Positions 1-5,962 of a stretch of DNA of 6,134 bases are shown in pieces. The stretch lies in assembly GCA_947478975.1 (NCBI GenBank), contig CANJYI010000177.1, forward strand, positions 1 to 6,134, in the 5' to 3' direction. Numbering within the stretch: the first letter of the stretch is position 1; each line of letters starts with the position of its first letter. The DNA is from Chthoniobacteraceae bacterium. GTDB lineage: Bacteria > Verrucomicrobiota > Verrucomicrobiia > Chthoniobacterales > Chthoniobacteraceae. The notes below the pieces were generated by a model. It was not told where the DNA came from. It ran no database searches and saw nothing but the letters and a program-made list of their open reading frames with translations. The position numbers and the translations under genes are program-made.

Positions 1-206
1 AAGTCCGCAGAGGTGAGGGCCGTTCTGTGCAGCGCTTTGAGTCGGTCCAGATCGGAGACCGCCGCCAGCGTCTCCCCAAGGCCCTCAGGAATGGAACCAA
101 AACGGACTTCCAATACTTCAAGGAGCGCCTGTCGGCGGGAGAGAACTTCCCCCTCCTGTCGACCTTCCTGTCGGCCTTCCTGACGAAAACGGTCTGCGAG
201 TGTCAT
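1..206 (-). CDS. C-terminal part of an RQEG-repeat (Rpn/DUF4351-like) protein, incomplete at the window edge
   Basis: Reading leftward from the only ATG in this frame (206-204), the product begins MTLADRF, continues with three tandem RQEG units (residues 8-19), and then a helical stretch with the pattern RFGSIPEGLGETL, a DLDRLKALH segment and ALTSAD before it leaves the window. A charged RQEG/RKEG repeat followed by an RFG-x-x-P-x-x-L module is what I know from the C-termini of Rpn (PD-(D/E)XK nuclease) and DUF4351-type proteins, which are often abundant and decayed in large genomes. The nuclease domain those proteins carry at the N-terminus is not visible here. The frame remains open upstream to 410 (stop at 413-411) and reads as plausible protein, with REAFRAKVDLQESKHLTQLA just before the ATG. 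The true start could therefore be a GTG further up (for example 269-267 or 323-321), or this is a 5'-truncated remnant. No Shine-Dalgarno precedes 206. The reading frame is fairly sure; the start and whether the gene works are not. Confidence 0.5.
   Translation of the reverse strand, partial: MTLADRFRQEGRQEGRQEGEVLSRRQALLEVLEVRFGSIPEGLGETLAAVSDLDRLKALHRTALTSAD
150..185 (-). repeat. Three tandem 12-bp units encoding RQEG
   Basis: Three consecutive near-identical 12-base units read CGTCAGGAAGGC, CGACAGGAAGGT and CGACAGGAGGGG on the minus strand, each encoding Arg-Gln-Glu-Gly. Within this protein type the number of such units commonly varies, so the tract is a likely site of slippage and copy-number change. 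The repeat is directly visible; the variability is inference. Confidence 0.7.
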
Positions 207-514
207 GGCGAGTTGGGTTAAGTGCTTGGATTCCTGCAGGTCTACCTTCGCTCGAAACGCCTCCCTCACCCCCTCATTTGCCCGACACACATTTTGCGAA
301 GATCGCTCTTGTAAAATGGGCACGTAATATTCAATCCGCCGTCCCAGCGAAAACAGCGTTGTCCGACTGGAGCTTATGGCGAGGGACGCTTTTCTAATAC
401 GAGGCACTTCCTATGACAGGCAGAGCAAAGAGGGGAGGTTGCGTGTGAGCGGACGCCGAAAAATGGATCCTTCGCTGTGAGATCAGGTTGGGACGCCATT
501 GCAGGGCTGGCAGC
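207..514. other. Stretch without a convincing gene
   Basis: This stretch lies between the end of the LacI-type gene and the ATG of the RQEG-repeat fragment, both of which are read leftward. The minus frame of the fragment stays open from 206 up to 410 but offers only GTG starts. The short plus-strand frames here have no recognisable protein features. I see no convincing sigma-70 promoter: TTGAAT (334-329, minus) has no well-spaced -10 box. I also see no rho-independent terminator with a T-tract for the regulator; the only nearby hairpin is AGGGCT/AGCCCT at 503-508 and 520-525, with a 11-base loop and no following T-run. The stretch is compatible with a decayed 5' part of the fragment to its left. 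Confidence 0.5.
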
Positions 515-1555
515 TCACGAAGCCCTCACGCTGGGGCCTTCCACCCATTTGGGCGGGATCATGATTTGACGCGCCACTTCGGGAACCCCGTGCTCGTGCT
601 GGGACAACTGCGTCACGATCAGATCCACCGCCGCGGCGGCGAGATGCTCCCGCTGCTGATAGATGCCCGCAAAGCCTGTCATCCTCGGCGTCCAGTCGTG
701 CACCACGAAGCCGATGTCCTCCGGAAAACGCAGGCCAAGCTGGCCGAGCCAGCCTGGGACGTGCGTGTCGAAGGTGATCAGCGCGTCCGGTTTGTGCTCG
801 TACATCCACTTTGCAAATGCGTCGAAGCCACGGCTGATGTCGTTGTTCGGAAAAAGCAGAAGCGGCACGCGGCTTTCGGGCGGGAGGCTCTGCTGCCAGT
901 GAAAGAGGCCTCCGCTGTACCCAAACTGCGAGCGCGTCACAATCCACTTCGTCACCGCCACTCCGATGCGCTGGTAACCGCGCTCCCGGAGGAGCACGGC
1001 GGCCCGATGGATACCAAGCGTCATGTTTCCGGCGGCCATGTGCAGCGCAGGCGTGCTCATGGCGTTTCCAAACGTCACCGCCGCGAATGGCGAGTAGTCC
1101 AGCCTGCTGCACGGCAGCTGCACGCTTTGCGGAGATACGATCACGCCCTCGATCCCACGGGCGTGCAGGATTTTCTGCAACCGCCGCGGCGTAAGTCCAT
1201 CCCTCCCCAAGAAAAACTCCTCCACCGCATAGCCGTGCCCATGGGCCCGGCGGCGGATTTCCTCGACGGGAACGTATTGGTACGAGGGGCCCAGCAGCCC
1301 GTCCTTGGGGACATCCTCCCGGATCACCGCGATCACCGCCCGCACCCGCTGCTCTTTTTTTCCGCGCACCACCTGCATCAACCGCATCAAATGCGGGTCC
1401 GGCTGGTAGTTGAGCCTCTCCGCCTCCTTGAGCACAATTTCGCGTGTTCGCGCAGCGACCCTCGGTGAACCGCGCAGCACGCGCGACACCGTCATGGTGG
1501 AAACTCCGACGACACGGGCGATGTCTTTGAGTGTGGGTCGGGAAATCGCGGACAT
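515..1555 (-). CDS. LacI-family transcriptional regulator
   Basis: This 346-residue protein has the full length and layout of the LacI/GalR family. An N-terminal helix-turn-helix occupies about residues 8-50 (TLKDIARVVGVS, then TMTVSRVLRG as recognition helix, then ARTREIVLKEAERLNY). A hinge follows at about 51-60 (QPDPHLMRLM), then a periplasmic-binding-protein-like effector domain from about 70 to 335, with family landmarks GIEGVIVSP, GYQRIGVAV, PDALITFDTH and PEDIGFVVHDW. Members bind operators as dimers and usually release DNA when a sugar or related ligand binds. The ATG at 1555 places the HTH at the usual distance from the N-terminus, although no Shine-Dalgarno precedes it. The gene is divergent from the large exported protein at 1627, with 71 bp between the starts, and a 15-bp inverted repeat sits one base upstream of its ATG. 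It is therefore a good candidate for repressing both itself and the divergent operon. The ligand cannot be predicted. The hinge PDPHLMRLM differs from the classic PNxxAR-L form and resembles what I recall of verrucomicrobial paralogues. Confidence 0.93.
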   Translation of the reverse strand: MSAISRPTLKDIARVVGVSTMTVSRVLRGSPRVAARTREIVLKEAERLNYQPDPHLMRLMQVVRGKKEQRVRAVIAVIREDVPKDGLLGPSYQYVPVEEIRRRAHGHGYAVEEFFLGRDGLTPRRLQKILHARGIEGVIVSPQSVQLPCSRLDYSPFAAVTFGNAMSTPALHMAAGNMTLGIHRAAVLLRERGYQRIGVAVTKWIVTRSQFGYSGGLFHWQQSLPPESRVPLLLFPNNDISRGFDAFAKWMYEHKPDALITFDTHVPGWLGQLGLRFPEDIGFVVHDWTPRMTGFAGIYQQREHLAAAAVDLIVTQLSQHEHGVPEVARQIMIPPKWVEGPSVRAS

Positions 1556-1556
1556 A

Positions 1557-1571
1557 GTGTTAACATAACAC
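1557..1571. promoter_or_regulatory. Putative LacI-family operator (15-bp inverted repeat)
   Basis: GTGTTA-ACA-TAACAC is a perfect inverted repeat with 6-base arms and a 3-base centre, and it contains the 8-base palindrome TGTTAACA (1558-1565). It lies between two divergent start codons, one base upstream of the regulator's ATG and 55 bases upstream of the large gene's ATG. It is AT-rich in GC-rich surroundings. Its symmetry suits a dimeric repressor, and its place suggests control of both directions. On the minus strand it also contains TATGTT, a weak -10-like hexamer; if used, the regulator mRNA would be nearly leaderless. The repeat is seen; operator function is inferred. Confidence 0.6.
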
Positions 1572-1579
1572 GCTGCCGG

Positions 1580-1603
1580 GCTGTTCAGTCGCCCGAAAAC
1601 AGC
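1580..1603. promoter_or_regulatory. Second inverted repeat in the divergent intergenic region
   Basis: GCTGTT (1580-1585) and AACAGC (1598-1603) are perfect complementary arms separated by 12 bases. An alternative overlapping hairpin pairs GGGC (1578-1581) with GCCC (1591-1594). The site lies 23 to 47 bases upstream of the ATG at 1627, so it falls in the core promoter or 5' leader of the large gene. It could be an auxiliary operator half-site pair or a leader hairpin. Six-base arms at this spacing can arise by chance, so this is a weak call. Confidence 0.25.
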
Positions 1604-1626
1604 GCATTGAACCCTTTCACCCCACC

Positions 1627-1701
1627 ATGACTCTCCGGAATCTTCTCTGTCTCGTTGCGTTTGCCGCGCCCTCCTGTTTTACGCCTTTTCTGGCGGCAGC
1701 T
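1627..1701 (+). other. Signal peptide of the large exported protein
   Basis: Residues 1-25 show a short positive n-region (Arg4), a hydrophobic core (LLCLVAFAAP) and small residues AAA at 23-25, followed by a Pro/Ala/Gly-rich stretch. Cys17 is not in a lipobox (the preceding residues are A-P-S), so signal peptidase I rather than lipoprotein processing is expected. Pro26 at +1 is unfavourable, so cleavage may fall one or two residues earlier. Confidence 0.75.
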
Positions 1702-4700
1702 CCACCTGCCCTCAAGGGGGGCCCGGCAGGCGCCCTTTCCAAACCCGCCGAACCCACGGCCCCGTCCGGCCCCAAAGCTTCAGCCGCGCCCACTGCGGGC
1801 CTGCTGCCGCAAAACTGGAATGCGGCGCTGGCGGGAGACCTCGTCCTGCAGCGCCTCGCCCGCGTGAGCGCGCCGCAGGTCAAGGGAGCCCACGACGCGG
1901 AGTTCGTGTGCGTGGGCGACCGCGCCTACATCGTCGAACACGACAACGACGTGGTGCCCGGCCATGGGGCGGGAGCAGCCATGTATTGCGTGCTGACGGT
2001 GGTGAACCTGCAGACGCTCCATGTGGAAAAGACGCACCCCCTCGCAAAGGCGGGACAGGTGTTCGCCAACGCCAGCCTGCCGGACGCGCAGATCTTTGTG
2101 CCGCGCATTCTCCGCAAGGACGAACACACGCTGCGCACCTATTTTTGCAGCCAACCGACAACGGAGCAGGCCGTCACTTGGTACCGCGACTTCGACCTGC
2201 GCACCCAAACCTTCGCAGCCAACATCGAGAAGGCGCAGCTCAAGACCGCCGCCGGAGTGTTCGACATGGAGCCGCGCCACTTCCACGCGGATGCCGCCGC
2301 ACAAGGCTTCACCAGAAAACCTGTCCGCGAAGGCCTTTACATCTTTGATTCCTTCAAGGAGTTCGATGGCCGGCGGTACGTGGCCCTTAACAACTTCCCC
2401 GGCAAACAGAACGCACTTGCCGTACTGCACGACGACTTCAAGACCTTCGAAGTCATCGGCCATTACAACGAGCCCCAAGCGGAGCAACTGAGCGAGTCGG
2501 CTGTGAACCGGCTTCCCGACGGCACCTGGATAGCAATCTGTCGCAACGACGCGGGCAACTATCACTTCACCACCAGCAAGGACGGCAAAACGTGGACCGT
2601 CGGCAAGCCGGAAGCGTTTGTGCCGAACGGCCTCAACTCCAAGCCCACCTTCGACAAATTCGGCGGCGTGTATTACCTCGGCTGGCAGGAGAACACCCGC
2701 ATTCAAGGCTGCGGCCGCAGCGTGTTCAACGTGGACATCTCCCGCGATGGCAAGACGTGGGAACGCAAATACAGGTTCGAAACGCCCCATTCGTTCCAGT
2801 ACCCGACCTTTCACGAGCACGAAGGCAACGTGTGGCTCGCGGTCTCGCAGAGCGACCACAAAGGGACCACCGACCGGATCATGTTCGGCAAGCTGGAGTC
2901 CACCGGAAAGTTCGAGTCGCAGGACGGACGGAAGCGCACCGAATGGCCCGCCCCCCCGCCGCCGGCACCCGCTTTCATGAAACGCGGCGTACCGCTTTTC
3001 ACCGACCGCGAATACACCATCGACGAAATGCCCGAGGCGGTGCGCAACCTGCCGTTTCACCGCGCCGGCATCGAAAAAACAGATGTAACCGTCAGCAGGC
3101 CGGGAACCCTCTACGTCCTCACGCCGTCGCCGCGCCCAAAGGCTGCGAGCCAGGGGGAGGCCTTGGAAAAGGCCGGCTTCACCAAGGTCGACGTTCCGGA
3201 GACACAACTTTTCCCGGGAGAAATCAACCGCGTCACCCTCTACCGCAAGGCCGTCAAACAGGGCGACCGGATGCAGTTCAAAAAGATGGTGGTCCTCATC
3301 TCCGCGGACGGCGCGGGGCTTCGGGAGGAAGACGGCCTCTCCCCCGTGGTGATTCCAAACCCGGGAGCACAGTTTCAGGACGACGCCCGGCCCGGAGCGA
3401 TGATCATCGGGATGGACCGCACGCCGAAGGGGCGCATCTGGGGCTGCTGGACAGGCACGGGTGACAAAAAGGACGGCTACTTCCTGCTGGCGACAAGCGA
3501 CGACCAGGGGGCGAACTGGTCGAAGCCGCGGCTGGCCGTAGGCGCGCGGACCGACTCCTCGCAAAAGCTCAGCGGCGCGCTGGTGGGAAACCTGTGGACC
3601 GATCCAAAGGGCCGTCTGTGGCTTTTCTTCGACCAACAGCTCGGCGATCCGCAAAAGCGCATCACAAACTGGTTCATGCGTTGCGATGAGCCCGACGCAG
3701 CAGAACCCGCGTGGAGCACGCCGGTCCAGTTTGCGGAGGGCTGCACGCTCAACAAGCCGACTGTCCTTCAAAACGGCGACTGGCTGCTGCCGGTGTCCGA
3801 CTGGCACGCAAAAACGGCTAGGGTGTTTGAGTCCACCGCAGAAGGGGCGTCCTGGAAGGAACGTGGCAGTCTGCAGTTCCCCGACTGGGAGTTCGACGAG
3901 CACATGCTGGTCGAGCTGAAGGACGGCCGCCTGTGGATGCTAGCACGCACCAAGGGTCAGCCGCACGAGAGCTTCTCGACGGATGGCGGCAAAACGTGGA
4001 GCACGCCGAAGGAGGCCTCGACTGTCCAGAACATCAACGCGCGGTTCTTTCTGCGCAGGCTCAAGTCGGGCCGCATCCTGTTGGTCAAAAACGGCTCGCC
4101 CGCCGAGCGCCTGCCGAAGCGCACACACATGAGCGCCTGGCTTTCGGAAGACGAGGGCCAGACCTGGAAAGGCGGCCTGCTCCTCGACGAGCGGAACGCA
4201 GTGTCGTATCCCGACGGCTTTGAGGCACCAGACGGCCTCATCCACGTCCTCTACGACTGGAACCGACACACCGATGCGGAGATCCTTCTCGCGAAGTTCC
4301 GCGAGGAGGACGTACTCGCAGGCAAGCTTGTCTCAGCCGACGCAAAGCTGCTCCTGCCCGCGAACAAGGCGACCGGGCCGAAGCCCGAAAAACTCTACAA
4401 CGGCATCGAGCTGCCCGACGTGTGGCCGCCCCGCTTCCGCGATCCAAACTCCGTGGAGCCGATGGAAGTGCCGTACTTGAAGGCAAAGCCGAAGGTGATC
4501 CCCATCGACCTCGGCCGGCAGCTCTTCGTAGACGACTTTCTCGTGGAGCACACGACCCTCAAACGCACCTTCCACCACGCAAAGAAGTTCGAGGGTAATC
4601 CCGTCTTCAAAGCCGAGTCGGAGCGCGAGCTCGCTCCCTCCAGCCAAGGCGAGCGCGGGGAGGAGGCCACAACATTCACGGGACAGGGCGGCGTGTTTTA

Positions 4701-5958
4701 CGACCCGTCGGAAAAGCTCTTCAAGCTGTTCTACGTCGCCGGCTGGCGCGGGCCTCTTTCGCTCGCCACGAGTCCCGACATGAAGACGTGGACGCGGCGT
4801 GGACAGCTTTTGGCCGAAGGCCTGCGCTGGACCGGCCCAAAGCTGGCCACGGGCGGATCCGACAACTGCGTGTGGCTCGACCTGAACGCAAAGAATCCCG
4901 CCGAACGCCTCAAATACCTGACCTGCTGGCTGCATGTGCCGAAGGAACAGCGCCCGCAGGGGTTCAACCACTCGCTCCATGTCTCCGACGGGGTAACGTG
5001 GTCGGATGCGGTGACGACGACCATCGCAGCGGACGATTACTGCTCCTTCTTCTTCAATCCTTTCCGAAACAAGTGGTGCTCCAGCATCAAGCGGGGCACC
5101 TCCCGTGGTCGCAGCCGCTACTACTACGAGAGCGACGACTTCCTCAAGGGCGCCGACTGGAGCAAGAGCGTCTATTGGACGTGCGCCGACAAGCTCGACC
5201 TTCCTGAGCCCCAGGGCCGCTATCCAGGGGCGGGTGAGGCGCCGCAGCTCTACAGCCTCAACGCGGTCGCCTACGAAAGCCTGATGGTCGGCCTTCATTA
5301 CATCCACCGCGGCCCGAACAACGGCGTCTGTGAAAAGGGTGGGTTTCCGAAGCTCGTCGACCTCGAACTGGGCTTCAGCCGCGATGGCTTCCACTGGGAT
5401 CGGCCGGACCGCACCGGTTTCATTGTTGGTTCCCGCACGGAGGGCTCGTGGGACCGAGGTTACCTCCACGGCGCCGCCGGGGTCTTCGTGGTGCTCGAGG
5501 ATCAGCTCGTGTTTCCCTACATGGGCACCAGCGGCATCGCGCCGAGCGGCCACCGCGGCATGTACACCGGAGGCAGCATCGGCCTCGCGACGCTACGCCG
5601 GGACGGCTTTGCGAGTATGGACGGCTCCGGCGAGTTGACGACGCGGCCGGTAAGGTTCAAGGGCAGGCATCTCTTTGTGAACGTGGACGGCGAAGTGCGC
5701 GTCGATGTGCTGGACGAGAGCGGACAGGTGCTCCGCAGCTCGCTGCCTGCCGCCGGGAATCGGACAAAGCTAAGGATTGAATGGCCGGACGGGACGGACC
5801 TTTCGGGGGTAGCCGGGAAGAATGTGAAGTTTCGCTTTCACCTCAAAAGCGGCTCTTTGTTTGCGTTCTGGGCGACGCCGGATGAAAACGGCACCAGCAA
5901 CGGCTACGTCGGCGCGGGCGGTCCCGCCTTCCAAGGCACGCGCGACTCCCACCCCTAA
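1627..5958 (+). CDS. Exported three-propeller sialidase-like / GH32-43-like fusion protein
   Basis: This 1443-residue protein begins with a Sec-type signal peptide (MTLRNLLCLVAFAAPSCF..., cleavage near residues 23-25) and a Pro/Ala/Gly-rich linker (about 26-50), so it is predicted to be periplasmic or secreted. Three beta-propeller units follow: unit 1 at about 50-438; a Pro-rich linker (440-449) and small beta module (450-558); a sialidase-like unit 2 at about 570-916; and a GH32/43-like unit 3 with beta-sandwich tail at about 925-1443. Nine Asp-box-like motifs are spread over the three units (starting near 317, 372, 624, 736, 784, 840, 1049, 1120 and 1251). The fold family implies hydrolysis of, or binding to, glycans; no substrate can be assigned. 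The start is fixed by the signal peptide, although no Shine-Dalgarno is seen. The gene is divergent from a LacI-type regulator and four bases upstream of a BASS transporter gene, which suggests one regulated uptake operon. The reading frame is intact from end to end. Confidence 0.9.
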   Translation: MTLRNLLCLVAFAAPSCFTPFLAAAPPALKGGPAGALSKPAEPTAPSGPKASAAPTAGLLPQNWNAALAGDLVLQRLARVSAPQVKGAHDAEFVCVGDRAYIVEHDNDVVPGHGAGAAMYCVLTVVNLQTLHVEKTHPLAKAGQVFANASLPDAQIFVPRILRKDEHTLRTYFCSQPTTEQAVTWYRDFDLRTQTFAANIEKAQLKTAAGVFDMEPRHFHADAAAQGFTRKPVREGLYIFDSFKEFDGRRYVALNNFPGKQNALAVLHDDFKTFEVIGHYNEPQAEQLSESAVNRLPDGTWIAICRNDAGNYHFTTSKDGKTWTVGKPEAFVPNGLNSKPTFDKFGGVYYLGWQENTRIQGCGRSVFNVDISRDGKTWERKYRFETPHSFQYPTFHEHEGNVWLAVSQSDHKGTTDRIMFGKLESTGKFESQDGRKRTEWPAPPPPAPAFMKRGVPLFTDREYTIDEMPEAVRNLPFHRAGIEKTDVTVSRPGTLYVLTPSPRPKAASQGEALEKAGFTKVDVPETQLFPGEINRVTLYRKAVKQGDRMQFKKMVVLISADGAGLREEDGLSPVVIPNPGAQFQDDARPGAMIIGMDRTPKGRIWGCWTGTGDKKDGYFLLATSDDQGANWSKPRLAVGARTDSSQKLSGALVGNLWTDPKGRLWLFFDQQLGDPQKRITNWFMRCDEPDAAEPAWSTPVQFAEGCTLNKPTVLQNGDWLLPVSDWHAKTARVFESTAEGASWKERGSLQFPDWEFDEHMLVELKDGRLWMLARTKGQPHESFSTDGGKTWSTPKEASTVQNINARFFLRRLKSGRILLVKNGSPAERLPKRTHMSAWLSEDEGQTWKGGLLLDERNAVSYPDGFEAPDGLIHVLYDWNRHTDAEILLAKFREEDVLAGKLVSADAKLLLPANKATGPKPEKLYNGIELPDVWPPRFRDPNSVEPMEVPYLKAKPKVIPIDLGRQLFVDDFLVEHTTLKRTFHHAKKFEGNPVFKAESERELAPSSQGERGEEATTFTGQGGVFYDPSEKLFKLFYVAGWRGPLSLATSPDMKTWTRRGQLLAEGLRWTGPKLATGGSDNCVWLDLNAKNPAERLKYLTCWLHVPKEQRPQGFNHSLHVSDGVTWSDAVTTTIAADDYCSFFFNPFRNKWCSSIKRGTSRGRSRYYYESDDFLKGADWSKSVYWTCADKLDLPEPQGRYPGAGEAPQLYSLNAVAYESLMVGLHYIHRGPNNGVCEKGGFPKLVDLELGFSRDGFHWDRPDRTGFIVGSRTEGSWDRGYLHGAAGVFVVLEDQLVFPYMGTSGIAPSGHRGMYTGGSIGLATLRRDGFASMDGSGELTTRPVRFKGRHLFVNVDGEVRVDVLDESGQVLRSSLPAAGNRTKLRIEWPDGTDLSGVAGKNVKFRFHLKSGSLFAFWATPDENGTSNGYVGAGGPAFQGTRDSHP
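1774..2940 (+). other. Unit 1: N-terminal Asp-box propeller (residues about 50-438)
   Basis: The unit begins around GDLVLQRLARVSAPQVKGAHDAEFV and ends before the Pro-rich linker. Two clear Asp-box motifs, SKDGKTW (317-323) and SRDGKTW (372-378), with repeated WIAICRND/GVYYLGWQEN/NVWLAVSQSD strands, indicate a BNR-type propeller. The HSFQYPTFHEHEG segment and the closing RIMFGKLES strand look like the last blades. I recall similar regions in planctomycete proteins annotated only as sialidase-like or hypothetical. I cannot place a GH33 arginine triad here, so it may be a binding or structural propeller rather than a second catalytic one. Confidence 0.6.
2944..3300 (+). other. Pro-rich linker and small beta module (residues 440-558)
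   Basis: WPAPPPPAPA (440-449) is a flexible linker at the boundary between units 1 and 2 and is partly encoded by a run of seven C (2951-2957). The following roughly 105 residues (VPLFTDREYTIDEMPEAV ... KKMVVLIS) hold a compact module with a PGTLYVLTP strand, a helix containing QGEALEKAGF, and a closing strand pair with INRVTLYRK. This arrangement, a short domain of uncertain function placed before a propeller, is one I associate with exported proteins of PVC bacteria. Its role may be carbohydrate binding or interdomain packing; this is inference. Confidence 0.45.
3334..4374 (+). other. Unit 2: sialidase (GH33/BNR)-like propeller (residues about 570-916)
   Basis: Four Asp-box motifs lie at SDDQGANW (624-631), STAEGASW (736-743), STDGGKTW (784-791) and SEDEGQTW (840-847). 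By eye, landmarks of the sialidase superfamily line up in order. Arg588 in DDARPGA takes the place of the FRIP arginine. Asp613 or Asp616 in GTGDKKDG could be the acid/base. Glu758 in DEHMLVELKDGRL and Arg774 in MLART match the EP-x-VVELxDGxL...R block. Arg806 in NARFFLRR could be the third arginine. Tyr861 in SYPDGFEAPDGLIHVLYD matches the nucleophile-tyrosine strand. ARP replaces the RIP signature, so hydrolysis of sialic acid is not assured; a different acidic sugar or glycan is equally possible. The fold is fairly sure, the activity inferred. Confidence 0.65.
4399..5955 (+). other. Unit 3: GH32/43-like propeller with C-terminal beta-sandwich (residues about 925-1443)
   Basis: The unit opens with NGIELPDVWPPRF and VIPIDLGRQLFVDDFLVE, which I recognise as the usual start of stand-alone exported proteins of planctomycetes and verrucomicrobia related to the five-bladed GH32/GH43 fold. 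Asp969/Asp970 (VDDF) and Glu1217 (AYES) are candidate acidic residues. Other landmarks are SPDMKTW (1049-1055), SDGVTW (1120-1125), the FFFNPFRNKWCSSI strand, SRDGFHW (1251-1257) and LATLRRDGFASMDG (1320-1333). After about 1336 the chain turns into a beta-sandwich (GELTTRPVRFKGRHLFVN ... KFRFHLKSGSLFAFW) like the tail domain of GH32 enzymes. An unusual charged insertion sits at 997-1016. Family placement rests on motif memory, not on a search. Confidence 0.6.
4620..4666. repeat. Palindrome-rich in-frame insertion inside unit 3
   Basis: The stretch contains the 10-base palindrome GCGAGCTCGC (4625-4634), the inverted arms GCTCGC (4629-4634) and GCGAGC (4649-4654), and C/T-rich CTCCCTCC (4634-4641) facing G/A-rich GGGGAGGAGG (4657-4666). 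It encodes a hydrophilic segment, roughly SERELAPSSQGERGEEA, between a conserved NPVF strand and the GQGGVFYDP strand of unit 3. Palindromic, strand-biased DNA that adds a charged loop in frame is typical of small REP-like elements landing in coding sequence. It could equally be an ordinary variable loop. Confidence 0.3.
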
Positions 5959-5962
5959 TCTC

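Noticed and set aside
27..221. 64-codon plus-strand frame at the left edge
   Set aside because: It is antisense to the RQEG-repeat frame, which shows a recognisable repeat and module, and its own product shows nothing.
294..317. TTGCGA and TAAAAT as a plus-strand promoter
   Set aside because: The spacing between the hexamers is only 12 bases and no plus-strand gene follows.
503..525. AGGGCT/AGCCCT hairpin near the 3' end of the regulator gene as a terminator
   Set aside because: It overlaps the stop codon, has only six-base arms with a long loop, and is not followed by a T-run on the transcribed strand.
1355..1361. Run of seven T (A-AAA-AAG on the coding strand of the regulator), a possible -1 slippery site
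   Set aside because: The regulator is full length in one frame, and I saw no downstream stimulatory structure or alternative frame that would give a meaningful product.
488..1468. 326-codon plus-strand frame opposite the LacI-type gene
   Set aside because: It is a His/Arg/Pro-rich antisense shadow of a complete LacI-family gene with clear HTH and effector-domain landmarks.
1675..1677. Cys17 in the signal peptide as a lipoprotein attachment site
   Set aside because: The residues before it are A-P-S, with Pro at -2 and no Leu or Val at -3, so it does not form a lipobox; the hydrophobic stretch also continues beyond it to AAA at 23-25.
1780..3903. 707-codon open frame on the minus strand opposite the large exported protein
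   Set aside because: It lies wholly antisense to a strongly supported gene, its product is low in recognisable motifs and rich in Val/Ala/Arg/Gly, and long antisense frames are expected in GC-rich genes with G/C-biased third positions.
4333..5553. 406-codon minus-strand frame opposite unit 3
   Set aside because: Its product has no recognisable domain, while the plus frame carries repeated Asp-box and RRDGF motifs; it is an antisense shadow.
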